From positions 2,604,001 through 2,668,000 of the forward strand of contig NZ_CP033381.1 in the NCBI RefSeq assembly GCF_016865255.1: DNA of 64,000 nucleotides, read 5' to 3'. Position 1 is the first letter of the stretch. Every line of letters starts with the position of its first letter. Positions 8,597-17,740 of the stretch are shown here, one piece after another. The stretch comes from Methylomonas sp. LW13. GTDB taxonomy: Bacteria > Pseudomonadota > Gammaproteobacteria > Methylococcales > Methylomonadaceae. Made by a program: the position numbers and the translations under genes. The notes beneath the pieces were generated by a model, which was given only the letters and a program-made list of their open reading frames with translations, ran no database searches and had not been told where the DNA came from.

Positions 8597-9454
8597 ATGC
8601 GCCTAGCTAGCATTTCATCCATTTTAGTAAGCGTTGCCGCGTTGGGCGTTAACATCGACGCTACGGCCGGCTCGACCGCTCAAGACTGGGCCAAAATCAC
8701 CACACCGACCCAGGAACCCAGCGAAAGCATCGGCACTTACACCAGCGGCTGCATCAGCGGCGCGGCCACCCTCCCCCTGGACGGCCAAGGCTATCAAGTC
8801 ATGCGCTTATCGCGCCACCGCTATTATGGGCATCCTAACTTAATCGGCTTTATCCAGCATCTGGGCCAGTTCAGCGCCGAGCATAAATTGGGCTCGTTGT
8901 TGATCGGCGATTTGGGCCAACCGCGCGGCGGCCCGACCTTGAGCGGACATCGCAGCCATCAGTCGGGCTTGGATGTGGATATATGGTTTTTGTTATCCGA
9001 ACCAGCCAGTAACCGGCAATTGACGGCCAACGAACGCGAAACTTGGAGCGCACCGTCAGTCGTGAATATGCAAAACGATAGTATGGATTACCGGCATTGG
9101 TCGCCGGACCTGGCAAAGGTACTGGAAGCCGCCGCACGCCAACCGGAGGTCGACAGGATTTTTGTAAACCCCAGCATCAAACAAGAATTGTGCACCACTA
9201 AAAGTCCCGGAGCCGGCGAATGGTTGCGCAAGATTCGCCCATGGTGGAAACATGACGATCATTTTCATGTGCGCTTGAAATGCCCCGCGCACAGCCCGCA
9301 TTGCGACTCGCAAGAGCCATTGCCTGCCGGTGACGGTTGCGACGCCAGTTTGGCCTGGTGGTTTTCCGCGGAAGCCAAAGCACCGTCGAAAAGCGTGCCG
9401 CTACCACCGCCACCGTTACCGGCATTGTGCGAGCAGTTGTTGCGTCGTCCCTGA
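8597..9454 (+). CDS. mepA: Penicillin-insensitive murein endopeptidase
   Basis: A 285-residue M74 (LAS) metallopeptidase with an N-terminal signal peptide, acting in the periplasm on D-Ala-meso-DAP cross-links of peptidoglycan. The zinc ligands are visible in LSGHRSHQSGLDVDIWF (H-x6-D) and DDHFHVRLKC (HxH). The other family blocks, GDLGQPRGGP and the Cys residues CISGA/CTTK/CPAHSPHC, are also present. ATG 8597 is preferred over the TTG two codons upstream. The C-terminal proline-rich tail is typical of the family. Confidence 0.94.
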   Translation: MRLASISSILVSVAALGVNIDATAGSTAQDWAKITTPTQEPSESIGTYTSGCISGAATLPLDGQGYQVMRLSRHRYYGHPNLIGFIQHLGQFSAEHKLGSLLIGDLGQPRGGPTLSGHRSHQSGLDVDIWFLLSEPASNRQLTANERETWSAPSVVNMQNDSMDYRHWSPDLAKVLEAAARQPEVDRIFVNPSIKQELCTTKSPGAGEWLRKIRPWWKHDDHFHVRLKCPAHSPHCDSQEPLPAGDGCDASLAWWFSAEAKAPSKSVPLPPPPLPALCEQLLRRP

Positions 9455-9523
9455 TGGTTTTGGCACATCGGCTTTTACAGAACCACAGTCAGCTAAATAT
9501 TTTATTCGTCATTTGAGATAACC

Positions 9524-9946
9524 ATGCCCGATTTCGTACTTCATCAACAACTGGCGCAAGATTGTTTTAACGTAGGAAGCTTTGCGCTATCGGAATTGTT
9601 AATGATGAACGATAGCCAATACCCGTGGTTCATCCTGGTGCCCAGGCGCCACAATATCAGAGAAATTTATCAGCTTGGACAGGCGGATAGACAGGCTCTG
9701 CAAAGCGAGTCCTGTCTGCTTGCCGAGGCACTGGCGAGTATTTATCGCCCCGACAAACTCAATATTGCCGCAATCGGCAATCTCGTCCCGCAATTGCATC
9801 TGCACCATGTGGTGCGCTATCAAACCGATAAAGCCTGGCCGGCGCCGGTATGGGGAAAGTTCGCCAGCCTGCCGTATGCGGGTGATCAGGCCGAACAAAG
9901 GATCACCCAACTCCGTTCCGCTTTGCAGATGCATTTAATCAATTGA
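9524..9946 (+). CDS. HIT-family nucleotide-binding protein
   Basis: A 140-residue protein of the histidine triad superfamily. The motif lies in IGNLVPQLHLHHVVRY, in which the usual HxHxH pattern is HLHH, as in a bacterial branch of these proteins. The upstream WFILVPRRHNIREIYQL segment matches the family core. HIT proteins hydrolyse or transfer nucleotidyl groups; the substrate is unknown. It starts at ATG 9524, about 70 bases after mepA. Confidence 0.85.
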   Translation: MPDFVLHQQLAQDCFNVGSFALSELLMMNDSQYPWFILVPRRHNIREIYQLGQADRQALQSESCLLAEALASIYRPDKLNIAAIGNLVPQLHLHHVVRYQTDKAWPAPVWGKFASLPYAGDQAEQRITQLRSALQMHLIN

Positions 9947-10178
9947 AAATTGAGTGAATCTTTAGCCAGGGATAGCAAGCGAGAATATGCAATAACTGAA
10001 ATAACCCAATTATTGTGTGATTGACGCTCGGTGCAAAAGCACGTCACAATCAAAAAGGTCGCAACGTAAGGACAGGCGCTTGCAAATATCGTGACTCCAG
10101 TTTGAGCCCGCATCAGAAGCTCAGGAAATTTCGAGCCAGGTAAGCCGCTTATATCGATTGCTCAAATCCGTCGAGCTT

Positions 10179-10733
10179 ATGGCAGACTGTGTAAAACTTA
10201 AAAAAGCCATTGTTACTACCATGCCTATTTTCATCGTCTGCTGTCTAATCTTAACTCCCCTAACCTTAACCCAAAATGCATTTTTACCCTTACTGAATAT
10301 AGAGGCCGTATGGGGTGCGGGAGCGTGCCTTGCGGTGCTTTTTCTATTGAGTGGTTGTTTGAAATTAGTACCCAGCAAAATATGGCACGATGGTTTTGCC
10401 TCCACAGGCTTATGGACTTGGTACGGTTACTGGAGCCCGCAATTCAGCGACGGCTCACCGCAATTCAGCGTGTTTCCAGTTTATTTTGCTTTGCTTAGCA
10501 GTTGGATGCTACTGGCTTTAATCAACAAAAGTCCGCAGTTTGATTGGGAATCCCAAGAATCCTTGCGCTATATGCAAAAATATTTGGCCCGCTTCGATTC
10601 CTGCGCCGTTGCGGTATTGGTGCTGATTTGTCTGGCACTACCTGAGCACTATCTATCCTACCCGCTTGCAATGACCTTTTTCATCGTCCGTAGTGCTTTT
10701 CAGCGCTGCCTGGAGATTATTGATAGCCTGTAA
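10179..10733 (+). CDS. Uncharacterised inner-membrane protein
   Basis: A 184-residue protein with four or more hydrophobic segments: TMPIFIVCCLILTPLTL, then AVWGAGACLAVLFLLSGCL, FPVYFALLSSWMLLALI and CAVAVLVLICLAL. Between them is a polar loop rich in SPQF repeats. ATG 10179 is preferred over an in-frame TTG seven codons upstream. It has no recognised family and stands alone between the HIT gene and the acnB terminator region. Confidence 0.6.
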   Translation: MADCVKLKKAIVTTMPIFIVCCLILTPLTLTQNAFLPLLNIEAVWGAGACLAVLFLLSGCLKLVPSKIWHDGFASTGLWTWYGYWSPQFSDGSPQFSVFPVYFALLSSWMLLALINKSPQFDWESQESLRYMQKYLARFDSCAVAVLVLICLALPEHYLSYPLAMTFFIVRSAFQRCLEIIDSL

Positions 10734-10780
10734 TTTTTTTTGCAAGTGGAAGACGTAAATATTTTCCCACTGGGTGCGAC

Positions 10781-10810
10781 GCGGTAGCCCAGCTAAAACC
10801 GGGTTACCGC
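10781..10810. terminator. Hairpin downstream of acnB and the membrane-protein gene
   Basis: GCGGTAGCCC and GGGTTACCGC pair with one mismatch around an AGCTAAAACC loop. It sits between convergent stops at 10733 and 10845 and could end transcripts from either side. No long T-run follows on either strand. Confidence 0.45.
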
Positions 10811-10844
10811 GCCTGCTACGGCACGATGCCTAAAATCCGCCGGG

Positions 10845-13403
10845 CTAAGCGACTTCCTTGGCCTTATCCTGATAACTATCAATTTGATCGAAGTTAAGAT
10901 AACGATAGGTATCCGCGCTGGTTTGTTCGATGCTGGCGGCATATTGCATATACTCAGCAACCGTCGGAATCTTGCCCAATAGCGAGCACACCGCTGCCAA
11001 TTCCGCTGAGGACAAATAGACGTTCGCACCATTGCCCAAACGGTTGGGGAAGTTGCGGGTCGATGTCGATACCACGGTCGAACCTTCCGCCACTCGCGCC
11101 TGGTTGCCCATGCACAAGGAGCAGCCGGGCATTTCGGTGCGTGCTCCGACCTTGCCGAAGGTGCCGTAATAGCCTTCTTCCACCAACTGGTTTTGATCCA
11201 TTTTGGTCGGCGGTGCTACCCACAAACGTGTCGGCAAGGCCCCGGCTTTTTCCAGCAACTTGCCGGCGGCGCGGAAGTGGCCGATGTTGGTCATGCAGGA
11301 ACCGATGAACACCTCGTCGATCTTGGTGCCCGCCACTTCCGACAAAGGCTTGATGTCATCCGGGTCGTTTGGGCAAGCTAACAATGGCTCGGTGATTTCA
11401 TTTAGGTCAATTTCAATGATTTCCGCATATTCCGCGTCTTTATCCGCTTCCATCAATACCGGATTGGCTAACCAATCGTGCATCGCTTTGATGCGGCGCT
11501 GAATGGTTCTGGCATCGCCGTAACCTTCGGCGATCATCCATTTCAGCAAGGTGATGTTGGAATTCAAATACTCGCGAATCGGCGCTTCGTTGAGCTTGAT
11601 CGTGCAGCCGCCTGCGGATCGCTCGGCCGAGGCGTCGGATAATTCGAACGCTTGCTCGACTTTCAAATCCGGCAAACCTTCGATTTCCAAAATCCGGCCG
11701 GAAAACACGTTCTTCTTACCTTGCTTGGCGACGGTCAATGAGCCGCTTTTCAATGCCGCATAAGGAATAGCGTTGACTAAATCGCGCAACGTAATGCCAG
11801 GTTGCATCTGGCCCTTGAAGCGCACCAATACCGATTCCGGCATATCCAAGGGCATAACGCCGGTCGCCGCAGCGAAGGCCACCAGGCCGGAACCGGCCGG
11901 GAAGGAAATACCGATGGGAAAACGGGTGTGCGAGTCTCCGCCGGTGCCGACGGTATCCGGCAACAACATGCGGTTCAACCAAGAGTGAATCACGCCGTCG
12001 CCGGGACGTAGAGATACCCCACCGCGGGTCATGATGAAGTCCGGCAATGTATGCTGCATCTGCACGTCCACCGGTTTCGGATAAGCGGCAGTGTGGCAGA
12101 ACGATTGCATCACCAAGTCGGCTGAGAAGCCCAGGCAAGCCAAGTCTTTCAACTCGTCTCTGGTCATCGGGCCGGTAGTGTCTTGCGAACCGACCGTGGT
12201 CATTTTAGGCTCGCAATAACTACCCGGCCGCACGCCGGCCACGCCGCAAGCCTTGCCGACGATTTTTTGCGCCAGGGTAAAACCTTTGCCGGTGTCGGCG
12301 GCTTCGCACAAGCGGCGAAATACCGTGGAGGCAGGCAAGCCCAAGAATTGCCGGGCACGGTCGGTCAAGCCGCGACCAATGATCAACGGAATCCGGCCAC
12401 CGGCGCGGACTTCGTCGAAGATCACTTCGGTTTTCAAAGCAAACTCGCAGACGACTTCGTCCGTATCATGCCGTTTGACGATACCTTGATAAGGATAAAT
12501 ATCGATCACGTCGCCCATCGCCATGCCAGTGACGTCGCATTCGATCGGCAGTGCGCCGGAATCTTCCATGGTATTGAAGAAAATCGGCGCGATCTTACCG
12601 CCGATACAAACACCGCCGCCGCGCTTGTTGGGGATATACGGAATATCGTCGCCCATGAACCACAACACCGAGTTGGTAGCGGATTTGCGCGACGAGCCGG
12701 TGCCGACCACGTCGCCGACATAGGCCACCGGGAAGCCCTTGGCTTTCAGTTCGGTGATTTGTTGCTCTGCATTGGTGATGCCGTCGCGCGGCATCTTCAG
12801 CATCGCCTTGGCGTGCAATGGAATATCCGGTCTGGACCAGGCATCCGGTGCCGGTGACAAATCGTCGGTATTGGTTTCACCGGTGACTTTGAACACTGTC
12901 ACGGTGAGTTTTTCCGGCACTTCCGGCTTGGCGGTAAACCATTCGGCATCAGCCCAGGATTGCAGTACCTGTTTGGCGTAAGCGTTGCCGGCTTCGGCTT
13001 TTTCCTGCACATCGTGGAAGGCGTCGAAGATCAGCAAGATTTGCGACAGCGCTTTCGCGGCAATCGGCGCCAACGTGGCGTTGTCCAGCAATTCGATCAA
13101 CGGTGCGACGTTGTAACCACCCAGCATCGTGCCGAGCAATTCGGTGGCTTTTTCAGCTGTTAATAGTGGCGATGTCGCCTCACCTTTAGCAATGGCGGTC
13201 AAAAAACCGGCTTTGACATACGCCGCTTCGTCGACGCCGGCTGGTATGCGGTTTTCCAACAAATCCAGCAGAAACGCTTCTTCGCCGGCAGGCAGCTGTT
13301 TCAATAATTCAACCAGCGCGGCGACTTGTTCGGCGTCCAGTGGTTTGGGAACGATGCCTTCGGCAGCGCGTTCGGCGACATGTTTTCGGTATTGTTCTAG
13401 CAT
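10845..13403 (-). CDS. acnB: Aconitate hydratase B
   Basis: An 852-residue AcnB-type aconitase that interconverts citrate and isocitrate in the TCA cycle. It has the N-terminal HEAT-like domain of AcnB ([20 protein letters not shown]), then the swivel domain, then the catalytic domains. The [4Fe-4S] cysteines are in [12 protein letters not shown] and [14 protein letters not shown]. It starts at ATG 13403 with GGAAA upstream. It is the last gene of an operon with isocitrate dehydrogenase, 18 bases after the Uma2 gene, so two consecutive TCA enzymes are transcribed together. Confidence 0.97.
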   Translation of the reverse strand: MLEQYRKHVAERAAEGIVPKPLDAEQVAALVELLKQLPAGEEAFLLDLLENRIPAGVDEAAYVKAGFLTAIAKGEATSPLLTAEKATELLGTMLGGYNVAPLIELLDNATLAPIAAKALSQILLIFDAFHDVQEKAEAGNAYAKQVLQSWADAEWFTAKPEVPEKLTVTVFKVTGETNTDDLSPAPDAWSRPDIPLHAKAMLKMPRDGITNAEQQITELKAKGFPVAYVGDVVGTGSSRKSATNSVLWFMGDDIPYIPNKRGGGVCIGGKIAPIFFNTMEDSGALPIECDVTGMAMGDVIDIYPYQGIVKRHDTDEVVCEFALKTEVIFDEVRAGGRIPLIIGRGLTDRARQFLGLPASTVFRRLCEAADTGKGFTLAQKIVGKACGVAGVRPGSYCEPKMTTVGSQDTTGPMTRDELKDLACLGFSADLVMQSFCHTAAYPKPVDVQMQHTLPDFIMTRGGVSLRPGDGVIHSWLNRMLLPDTVGTGGDSHTRFPIGISFPAGSGLVAFAAATGVMPLDMPESVLVRFKGQMQPGITLRDLVNAIPYAALKSGSLTVAKQGKKNVFSGRILEIEGLPDLKVEQAFELSDASAERSAGGCTIKLNEAPIREYLNSNITLLKWMIAEGYGDARTIQRRIKAMHDWLANPVLMEADKDAEYAEIIEIDLNEITEPLLACPNDPDDIKPLSEVAGTKIDEVFIGSCMTNIGHFRAAGKLLEKAGALPTRLWVAPPTKMDQNQLVEEGYYGTFGKVGARTEMPGCSLCMGNQARVAEGSTVVSTSTRNFPNRLGNGANVYLSSAELAAVCSLLGKIPTVAEYMQYAASIEQTSADTYRYLNFDQIDSYQDKAKEVA

Positions 13404-13421
13404 GATGATTTCCGGTAAAAA

Positions 13422-14036
13422 TTATTGGACTTGGGACGCTTGGTCTGCGGCGGCCTGTTCGGCGATAAAAGTACGCATGTCGTCGTTATCAACCCGCTGA
13501 TAAATCTCGGCAACATCCAGCGTTAAATCCACTGACTCGAAGCGGGCTTGATCACCGAGAAAGTAATGATTGGAGACCCAGCCTTCGCTACGCCGGCAGA
13601 CCTCGAAATCGACGATGTCCTGCTCGATCAGCACATATTCCAGCAAGCTGGGAATGGTTTGGTACAAGCGGCGCTTGATGGTTTCGTCGCGGCGGCGAGT
13701 GGATTTGGACAGCACTTCGACGATCAAGACTGGCGCTTCGGCATAATAGTCGTGGGTCGAGGTATCTTCGCAAACCACCATCGCATCGGGGTAGAACAGA
13801 TACTGGCCGATCTTAACTTTGACATCGGAACTGAAGGGTTCACAAGGCTTGCCTTGTAAATGATTACCCAACAGTCGAGCCAAACTCATCTTGATGCGCT
13901 CATGATTCTTGCTGGCACTCGACATGGCCACCAGCTCGCCGGCGTCATACTCATGCTTTATGTCGCTGAGCAATTCCGCTGCCAGATAATCCTCAACAGA
14001 CATCCAAGGCTTATCGAATTTAGGTTGCGCACTCAT
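13422..14036 (-). CDS. Uma2-family (DUF820) nuclease-fold protein
   Basis: A 204-residue protein with the Uma2 pattern: the opening MSVEDYLAAEL, then KHEYDAGELVAMS, then YPDAMVVCED and APVLIVEVLSKSTRRRD. The Asp and Glu of the last two blocks fit a PD-(D/E)XK metal site. A strong GGAGG lies five bases before ATG 14036. The family is common in cyanobacteria and scattered in other bacteria, and its biological role is largely unknown. Here it sits in-line between idh and acnB with gaps of 22 and 18 bases, so it is almost certainly cotranscribed with the TCA enzymes. Confidence 0.9.
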   Translation of the reverse strand: MSAQPKFDKPWMSVEDYLAAELLSDIKHEYDAGELVAMSSASKNHERIKMSLARLLGNHLQGKPCEPFSSDVKVKIGQYLFYPDAMVVCEDTSTHDYYAEAPVLIVEVLSKSTRRRDETIKRRLYQTIPSLLEYVLIEQDIVDFEVCRRSEGWVSNHYFLGDQARFESVDLTLDVAEIYQRVDNDDMRTFIAEQAAADQASQVQ

Positions 14037-14058
14037 AACCGCCTCCGCCGCTGGTTAA

Positions 14059-15069
14059 TCACTCCATCGCATCGACGATGGCTTGACCCATTTCCTGGGT
14101 GCCGTATTTGGTGTCCGGGTTCAAATCCGGGGTGACATAGACACCGCCGTTCACGACTTTTTCAATCGCGTTCAGCATTCGGGTAGCCGCGTCGTGTTCG
14201 CCCAAATGGTTCAGCATCATCACGCCACCCATCATCACCGCTGTAGGGTTGGCAATATTTTTGCCGACTATGTCCGGCGCACTGCCATGTACCGCTTCGA
14301 ACAGCGCGGCGTCCGCACCTATGTTCGCACCAGGGATCAAGCCCAAGCCGCCTACCAAACCCGCAGTCAAATCCGACAAAATGTCACCAAACATATTGGT
14401 GGTAACAACCACGTCAAACTGTTCCGGCTTCATCACCATATGCATGCAAGCGGCATCGACGATTTTTTCGTCGAATTCGATGCCCGGATATTTGGCCGCC
14501 ACTTCCCGTGCCGCTCTGAGGAACAAGCCCTGGGTGTATTTCAAAATATTGGCTTTGTGGCAGACCGTCACTTTCTTACGATTGTTATCGATAGCATACT
14601 TAAAGGCGTATTCCACGATACGTTCGGAACCGGCCTTGGTGACCACGGCCAAGCTTTCGGCAATGTCTTTAGCCGGGGTTAGATAATGTTCCAAACCGAC
14701 ATAGAGGCCTTCGGTGTTCTCACGCACGATGACAATATCGACGTCGTCGTAACGGGTTTTTACGCCTTTCCAGCTTTTCGCCGGCCGTACGTTGGCGTAG
14801 AGATCGTATTGTTTACGCAGTTCCACGTTGATGCTTCTAAACCCCTCGCCCACCATCGTGGTCAATGGTCCTTTAAACGCCACCCGAGTCTGGGCGATAG
14901 ATTCCATCGTCGCATCCGGCAGCGGCGTGCCGGTTCTTTCATAAGCCGACATGCCGGCGTCCGCCTCATGCCAATGAATTTTCGCACCCGAAGCGTTGAT
15001 CACCGCCACGGCGGCGTCCATGATCGAAGGGCCAATACCATCACCTTTAATCAACGTGACGTTATGCAT
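14059..15069 (-). CDS. Isocitrate dehydrogenase, isopropylmalate-dehydrogenase-like (probably NAD-dependent)
   Basis: A 336-residue enzyme oxidising isocitrate to 2-oxoglutarate and CO2. Family blocks are TLIKGDGIGPSI, then RENTEGLYVGLEH, then KANILKYTQGLF, TTNMFGDILSDLTAGLVGG and AVHGSAPDIVGKNIANPTA. The short length and the Asp in SAPDIVGKN point to the NAD-using, homoisocitrate/isopropylmalate-like branch rather than E. coli-type NADP Icd; cofactor choice is inferred. AGGAG lies seven bases before ATG 15069. It is the first gene of the idh-uma2-acnB operon. Confidence 0.88.
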   Translation of the reverse strand: MHNVTLIKGDGIGPSIMDAAVAVINASGAKIHWHEADAGMSAYERTGTPLPDATMESIAQTRVAFKGPLTTMVGEGFRSINVELRKQYDLYANVRPAKSWKGVKTRYDDVDIVIVRENTEGLYVGLEHYLTPAKDIAESLAVVTKAGSERIVEYAFKYAIDNNRKKVTVCHKANILKYTQGLFLRAAREVAAKYPGIEFDEKIVDAACMHMVMKPEQFDVVVTTNMFGDILSDLTAGLVGGLGLIPGANIGADAALFEAVHGSAPDIVGKNIANPTAVMMGGVMMLNHLGEHDAATRMLNAIEKVVNGGVYVTPDLNPDTKYGTQEMGQAIVDAME

Positions 15070-15392
15070 TCATTTCTCCTACTTGATGTTTAAAAATAAC
15101 CAGTCTTTGCGTGCACTCATCTGTATCGCGATTGAGTCGTTACTCATTCGCCTGATAAAGCACCGTTATTGCGAGTAATAATACACAGTTTCGCGCCCCG
15201 CCGCATGGTCAAGCGGGATTGGTGTAGGCCTTAATTTCGGGCGTACTCGGAGTTTATCAGCCAAACTCACCCCAGAAATGCAGCAAAATTCATACCCAAG
15301 CAGCCTAAGCCGATAATCGGCGTCCGGCAAACGAAAAAGCGGTATCATCGAACCCGCATCATTTTTTACCCAAGCCTTCATCAAAACTAAAC
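15070..15392. other. Divergent promoter region between idh and the ABC exporter
   Basis: About 320 bases that must hold the promoters of idh-uma2-acnB (minus) and the ABC operon (plus). An overlapping minus-strand frame (15441-15166) was judged spurious. I saw no convincing consensus promoter, repeat or RNA element. Confidence 0.4.
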
Positions 15393-16307
15393 ATGGTCTC
15401 CGTCGATAAGCTGATTTTCGAATACCCTGGCCTGCGCGCATTGGACAATGTGTCGTTCGACATCGCTGCCGGCAGCATCACCGCGCTGGTCGGCCCCAAC
15501 GGCGCCGGCAAAACCACGCTGCTGCGCTGCATGGCGGCGCTGGATCAACCGGTCAGCGGTGCGATCAACATCGCCGGCATCGACGTATTGGAACAACCGC
15601 GCGAGTGCCATCGCATCATCGGCTACTTATCGGATTTTTTTGGGCTTTATCAACGCTTGACGGTGCGGCAATGCCTGCATTTCGTGGCCCGCGCCCAGGG
15701 CATTTTTGCAACTGATTGCCCCGCCGCCATCGAAGCTGTCAGCCGGCGTTTACATATTCAAGATAGATTGGAAAACAGCCCAGCCGAGCTATCGCGCGGC
15801 CTACGTCAACGGGTAGCCATCGCCCAAGCCATCATCCACAAACCGCCGGTGGTGTTGCTGGACGAACCGGCATCCGGCTTGGACCCGGAAGCTCGCCATG
15901 AACTGGCCGAGCTATTTTTAGACCTGCAAGCCCAAGGCATGACACTGCTGGTGTCCTCGCATATCCTCGCCGAACTGGAAGCCTATTGCACCGATATGCT
16001 GGTGCTGCGTCACGGCAAAATCGTCGAACAAGTTGCGGTGAAAGCGCCGTCCTTGCTAAAACCCTTTAAATTACTGCTGGCACATCCAGTAGAAAACCTG
16101 CTGCAACGCCTGCAATCGCTACCCGATGTTAAGGTGTTGAACAGCGACGATAAACAACAAGCCGTATTGCAGCTGAACGGCGACGCGGCTCAACAACACC
16201 AAGTATTGAAAGCCCTCATCGCTTTGGATTTACCGGTCTGCGAATTCGCCCCGGTCGCCAGCAATCTGCAAGACGCTTACCTACAAACTATCCGCCACAG
16301 CTCATGA
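15393..16307 (+). CDS. ABC transporter ATP-binding protein (exporter type)
   Basis: A 304-residue ATPase. Motifs are Walker A GPNGAGKTT near residue 35, signature LSRGLRQRVAIAQAI, Walker B VVLLDEPASGLDP and switch His in LVSSHIL. The GLD and SHI wording is typical of the CcmA/NatA-type exporter branch. Residues 215 to the end form an accessory domain found in this branch. The stop overlaps the start of the permease (ATGA), so the two form one transporter. The substrate is unknown. Confidence 0.92.
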   Translation: MVSVDKLIFEYPGLRALDNVSFDIAAGSITALVGPNGAGKTTLLRCMAALDQPVSGAINIAGIDVLEQPRECHRIIGYLSDFFGLYQRLTVRQCLHFVARAQGIFATDCPAAIEAVSRRLHIQDRLENSPAELSRGLRQRVAIAQAIIHKPPVVLLDEPASGLDPEARHELAELFLDLQAQGMTLLVSSHILAELEAYCTDMLVLRHGKIVEQVAVKAPSLLKPFKLLLAHPVENLLQRLQSLPDVKVLNSDDKQQAVLQLNGDAAQQHQVLKALIALDLPVCEFAPVASNLQDAYLQTIRHSS

Positions 16308-17599
16308 ATCTGAATCCCGAATTTGAACGCCAGCTGATTTTGGAATGCTCGCCAGCTCGGATGGTAGGTGCGCCAATCGTGCTGGGCACGGTGTTTACCT
16401 TAAGCTATTTTTTGGACGACTACCGGCTGGGCAACATAACGGCGCAAGCCGCGCTGACGCTATTCATGCTGATCACGCTGCTATGGGGCACCCGGCAAAG
16501 CCTGGACAGCATCGTCGAAGAATACCGCGACCGGACCTGGGATACGCAACGCCTGTCAGCTCTCGGGCCGTGGGAAATGACCTGGGGTAAACTGCTGGGC
16601 AGCACCAGTATGGTTTGGTACTGCGCTGGTATCTGCTTGCTAGTCCATGCGCTGGCGACCGACAATCCGGCCGCCCTACCCTTGCTGTTTTTTTACGCCA
16701 TCGGCACCGCGTTACTGGTACAAAGCGCCGGTCTTTTACTCGGTTTGCTGGCAGTGCAACGCGGCCAGCTAAAAACCGGTTCGATACTCATTTTGGTATT
16801 GGTGGGCTTCCTCGTTTTCATGCCGTCTTTGACTGATTTAACCGAAACGGCAAATTATTTGCCCGGTCATTTTCAAAGCAACACCTGGTATAACCTGACC
16901 GTTAACCCACAGACTTTGCACCAAATAAGCCTGCTTTTCGCCTTATTCTGGTGCGTCATGGGCAATTATCGCTTGCTGGCGCAAGACTTGAGTTTGCGAA
17001 ATTTACCCTGGGCCTGGCTGGGTTTTACGCTGTTTTTGATTGTCTATTTGGGCGGCTTTATTCCCAATACCCACTATTCCTTTTCCCTGGCTGCTTTAGC
17101 CGTTTGCAGCGCTTTAACTTACATTGGCGTCATCGTCGAACGGCACGAGCCGATGCGCATCAAACGTTTACTGGATTATTGGCAACAAGGCAACTGGCGC
17201 CGAGTGGGTGAGGAACTACCCTTGAGCGCATTGAGTTTTGCGCTAAGCCTGCCGTTTGCGATATTTCTGAGCTTCCAAGAGCAACGCTTTGCCTGGCTGG
17301 ACATCTCCCTGCATGCCTACCCACTGGCTGTCGCACTATTAGTACTACGCGATTGCGCCGTTTACCTGTTTTTTTGCTACGGCAAAAATCCGCAACGCGC
17401 GTTTAGCCTGAGTTTACTGTCCGCAGCGCTGCTGTACGGCATTCTCCCCGGCCTGTTCGGCGCAGTCGGCATGACCAGCGTTTCAGCGTTATTCTTTCCA
17501 CTATGGGCGGATTCCGCATTCTCGGCGTTAGCTTTTGCCGCGCTGCAATGTGCGCTGATTTTACGCCTACTTTATCAACGCTGGCGGCAAAGTGTTTAA
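16304..17599 (+). CDS. ABC transporter permease, exporter type
   Basis: A 431-residue inner-membrane protein with about ten to twelve hydrophobic segments. It has an N-terminal cytoplasmic stretch and a DTQRLSALGPWEMTWGKLLG loop that resembles the coupling region of ABC-2 exporter permeases. It is translationally coupled to the ATPase gene by a four-base overlap. There is no substrate clue in the neighbourhood. Confidence 0.85.
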   Translation: MNLNPEFERQLILECSPARMVGAPIVLGTVFTLSYFLDDYRLGNITAQAALTLFMLITLLWGTRQSLDSIVEEYRDRTWDTQRLSALGPWEMTWGKLLGSTSMVWYCAGICLLVHALATDNPAALPLLFFYAIGTALLVQSAGLLLGLLAVQRGQLKTGSILILVLVGFLVFMPSLTDLTETANYLPGHFQSNTWYNLTVNPQTLHQISLLFALFWCVMGNYRLLAQDLSLRNLPWAWLGFTLFLIVYLGGFIPNTHYSFSLAALAVCSALTYIGVIVERHEPMRIKRLLDYWQQGNWRRVGEELPLSALSFALSLPFAIFLSFQEQRFAWLDISLHAYPLAVALLVLRDCAVYLFFCYGKNPQRAFSLSLLSAALLYGILPGLFGAVGMTSVSALFFPLWADSAFSALAFAALQCALILRLLYQRWRQSV

Positions 17600-17740
17600 G
17601 GCCAATAGAATTTGTTGGTGCGTTAGCTAACTTTTCTTGCTTAGGCCTACCGGAATAGAGAAAATAAAGCCCAGCTACAAAAACAACAATAACTTGGCTA
17701 TCGGAAAAACTGATGCGCTCTTTGCGCCGCATCGAGTACG

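Noticed and set aside
15166-15441. 91-codon minus-strand frame between idh and the ABC operon
   Set aside because: It overlaps the start of the clear ABC ATPase and has no motif or ribosome site.
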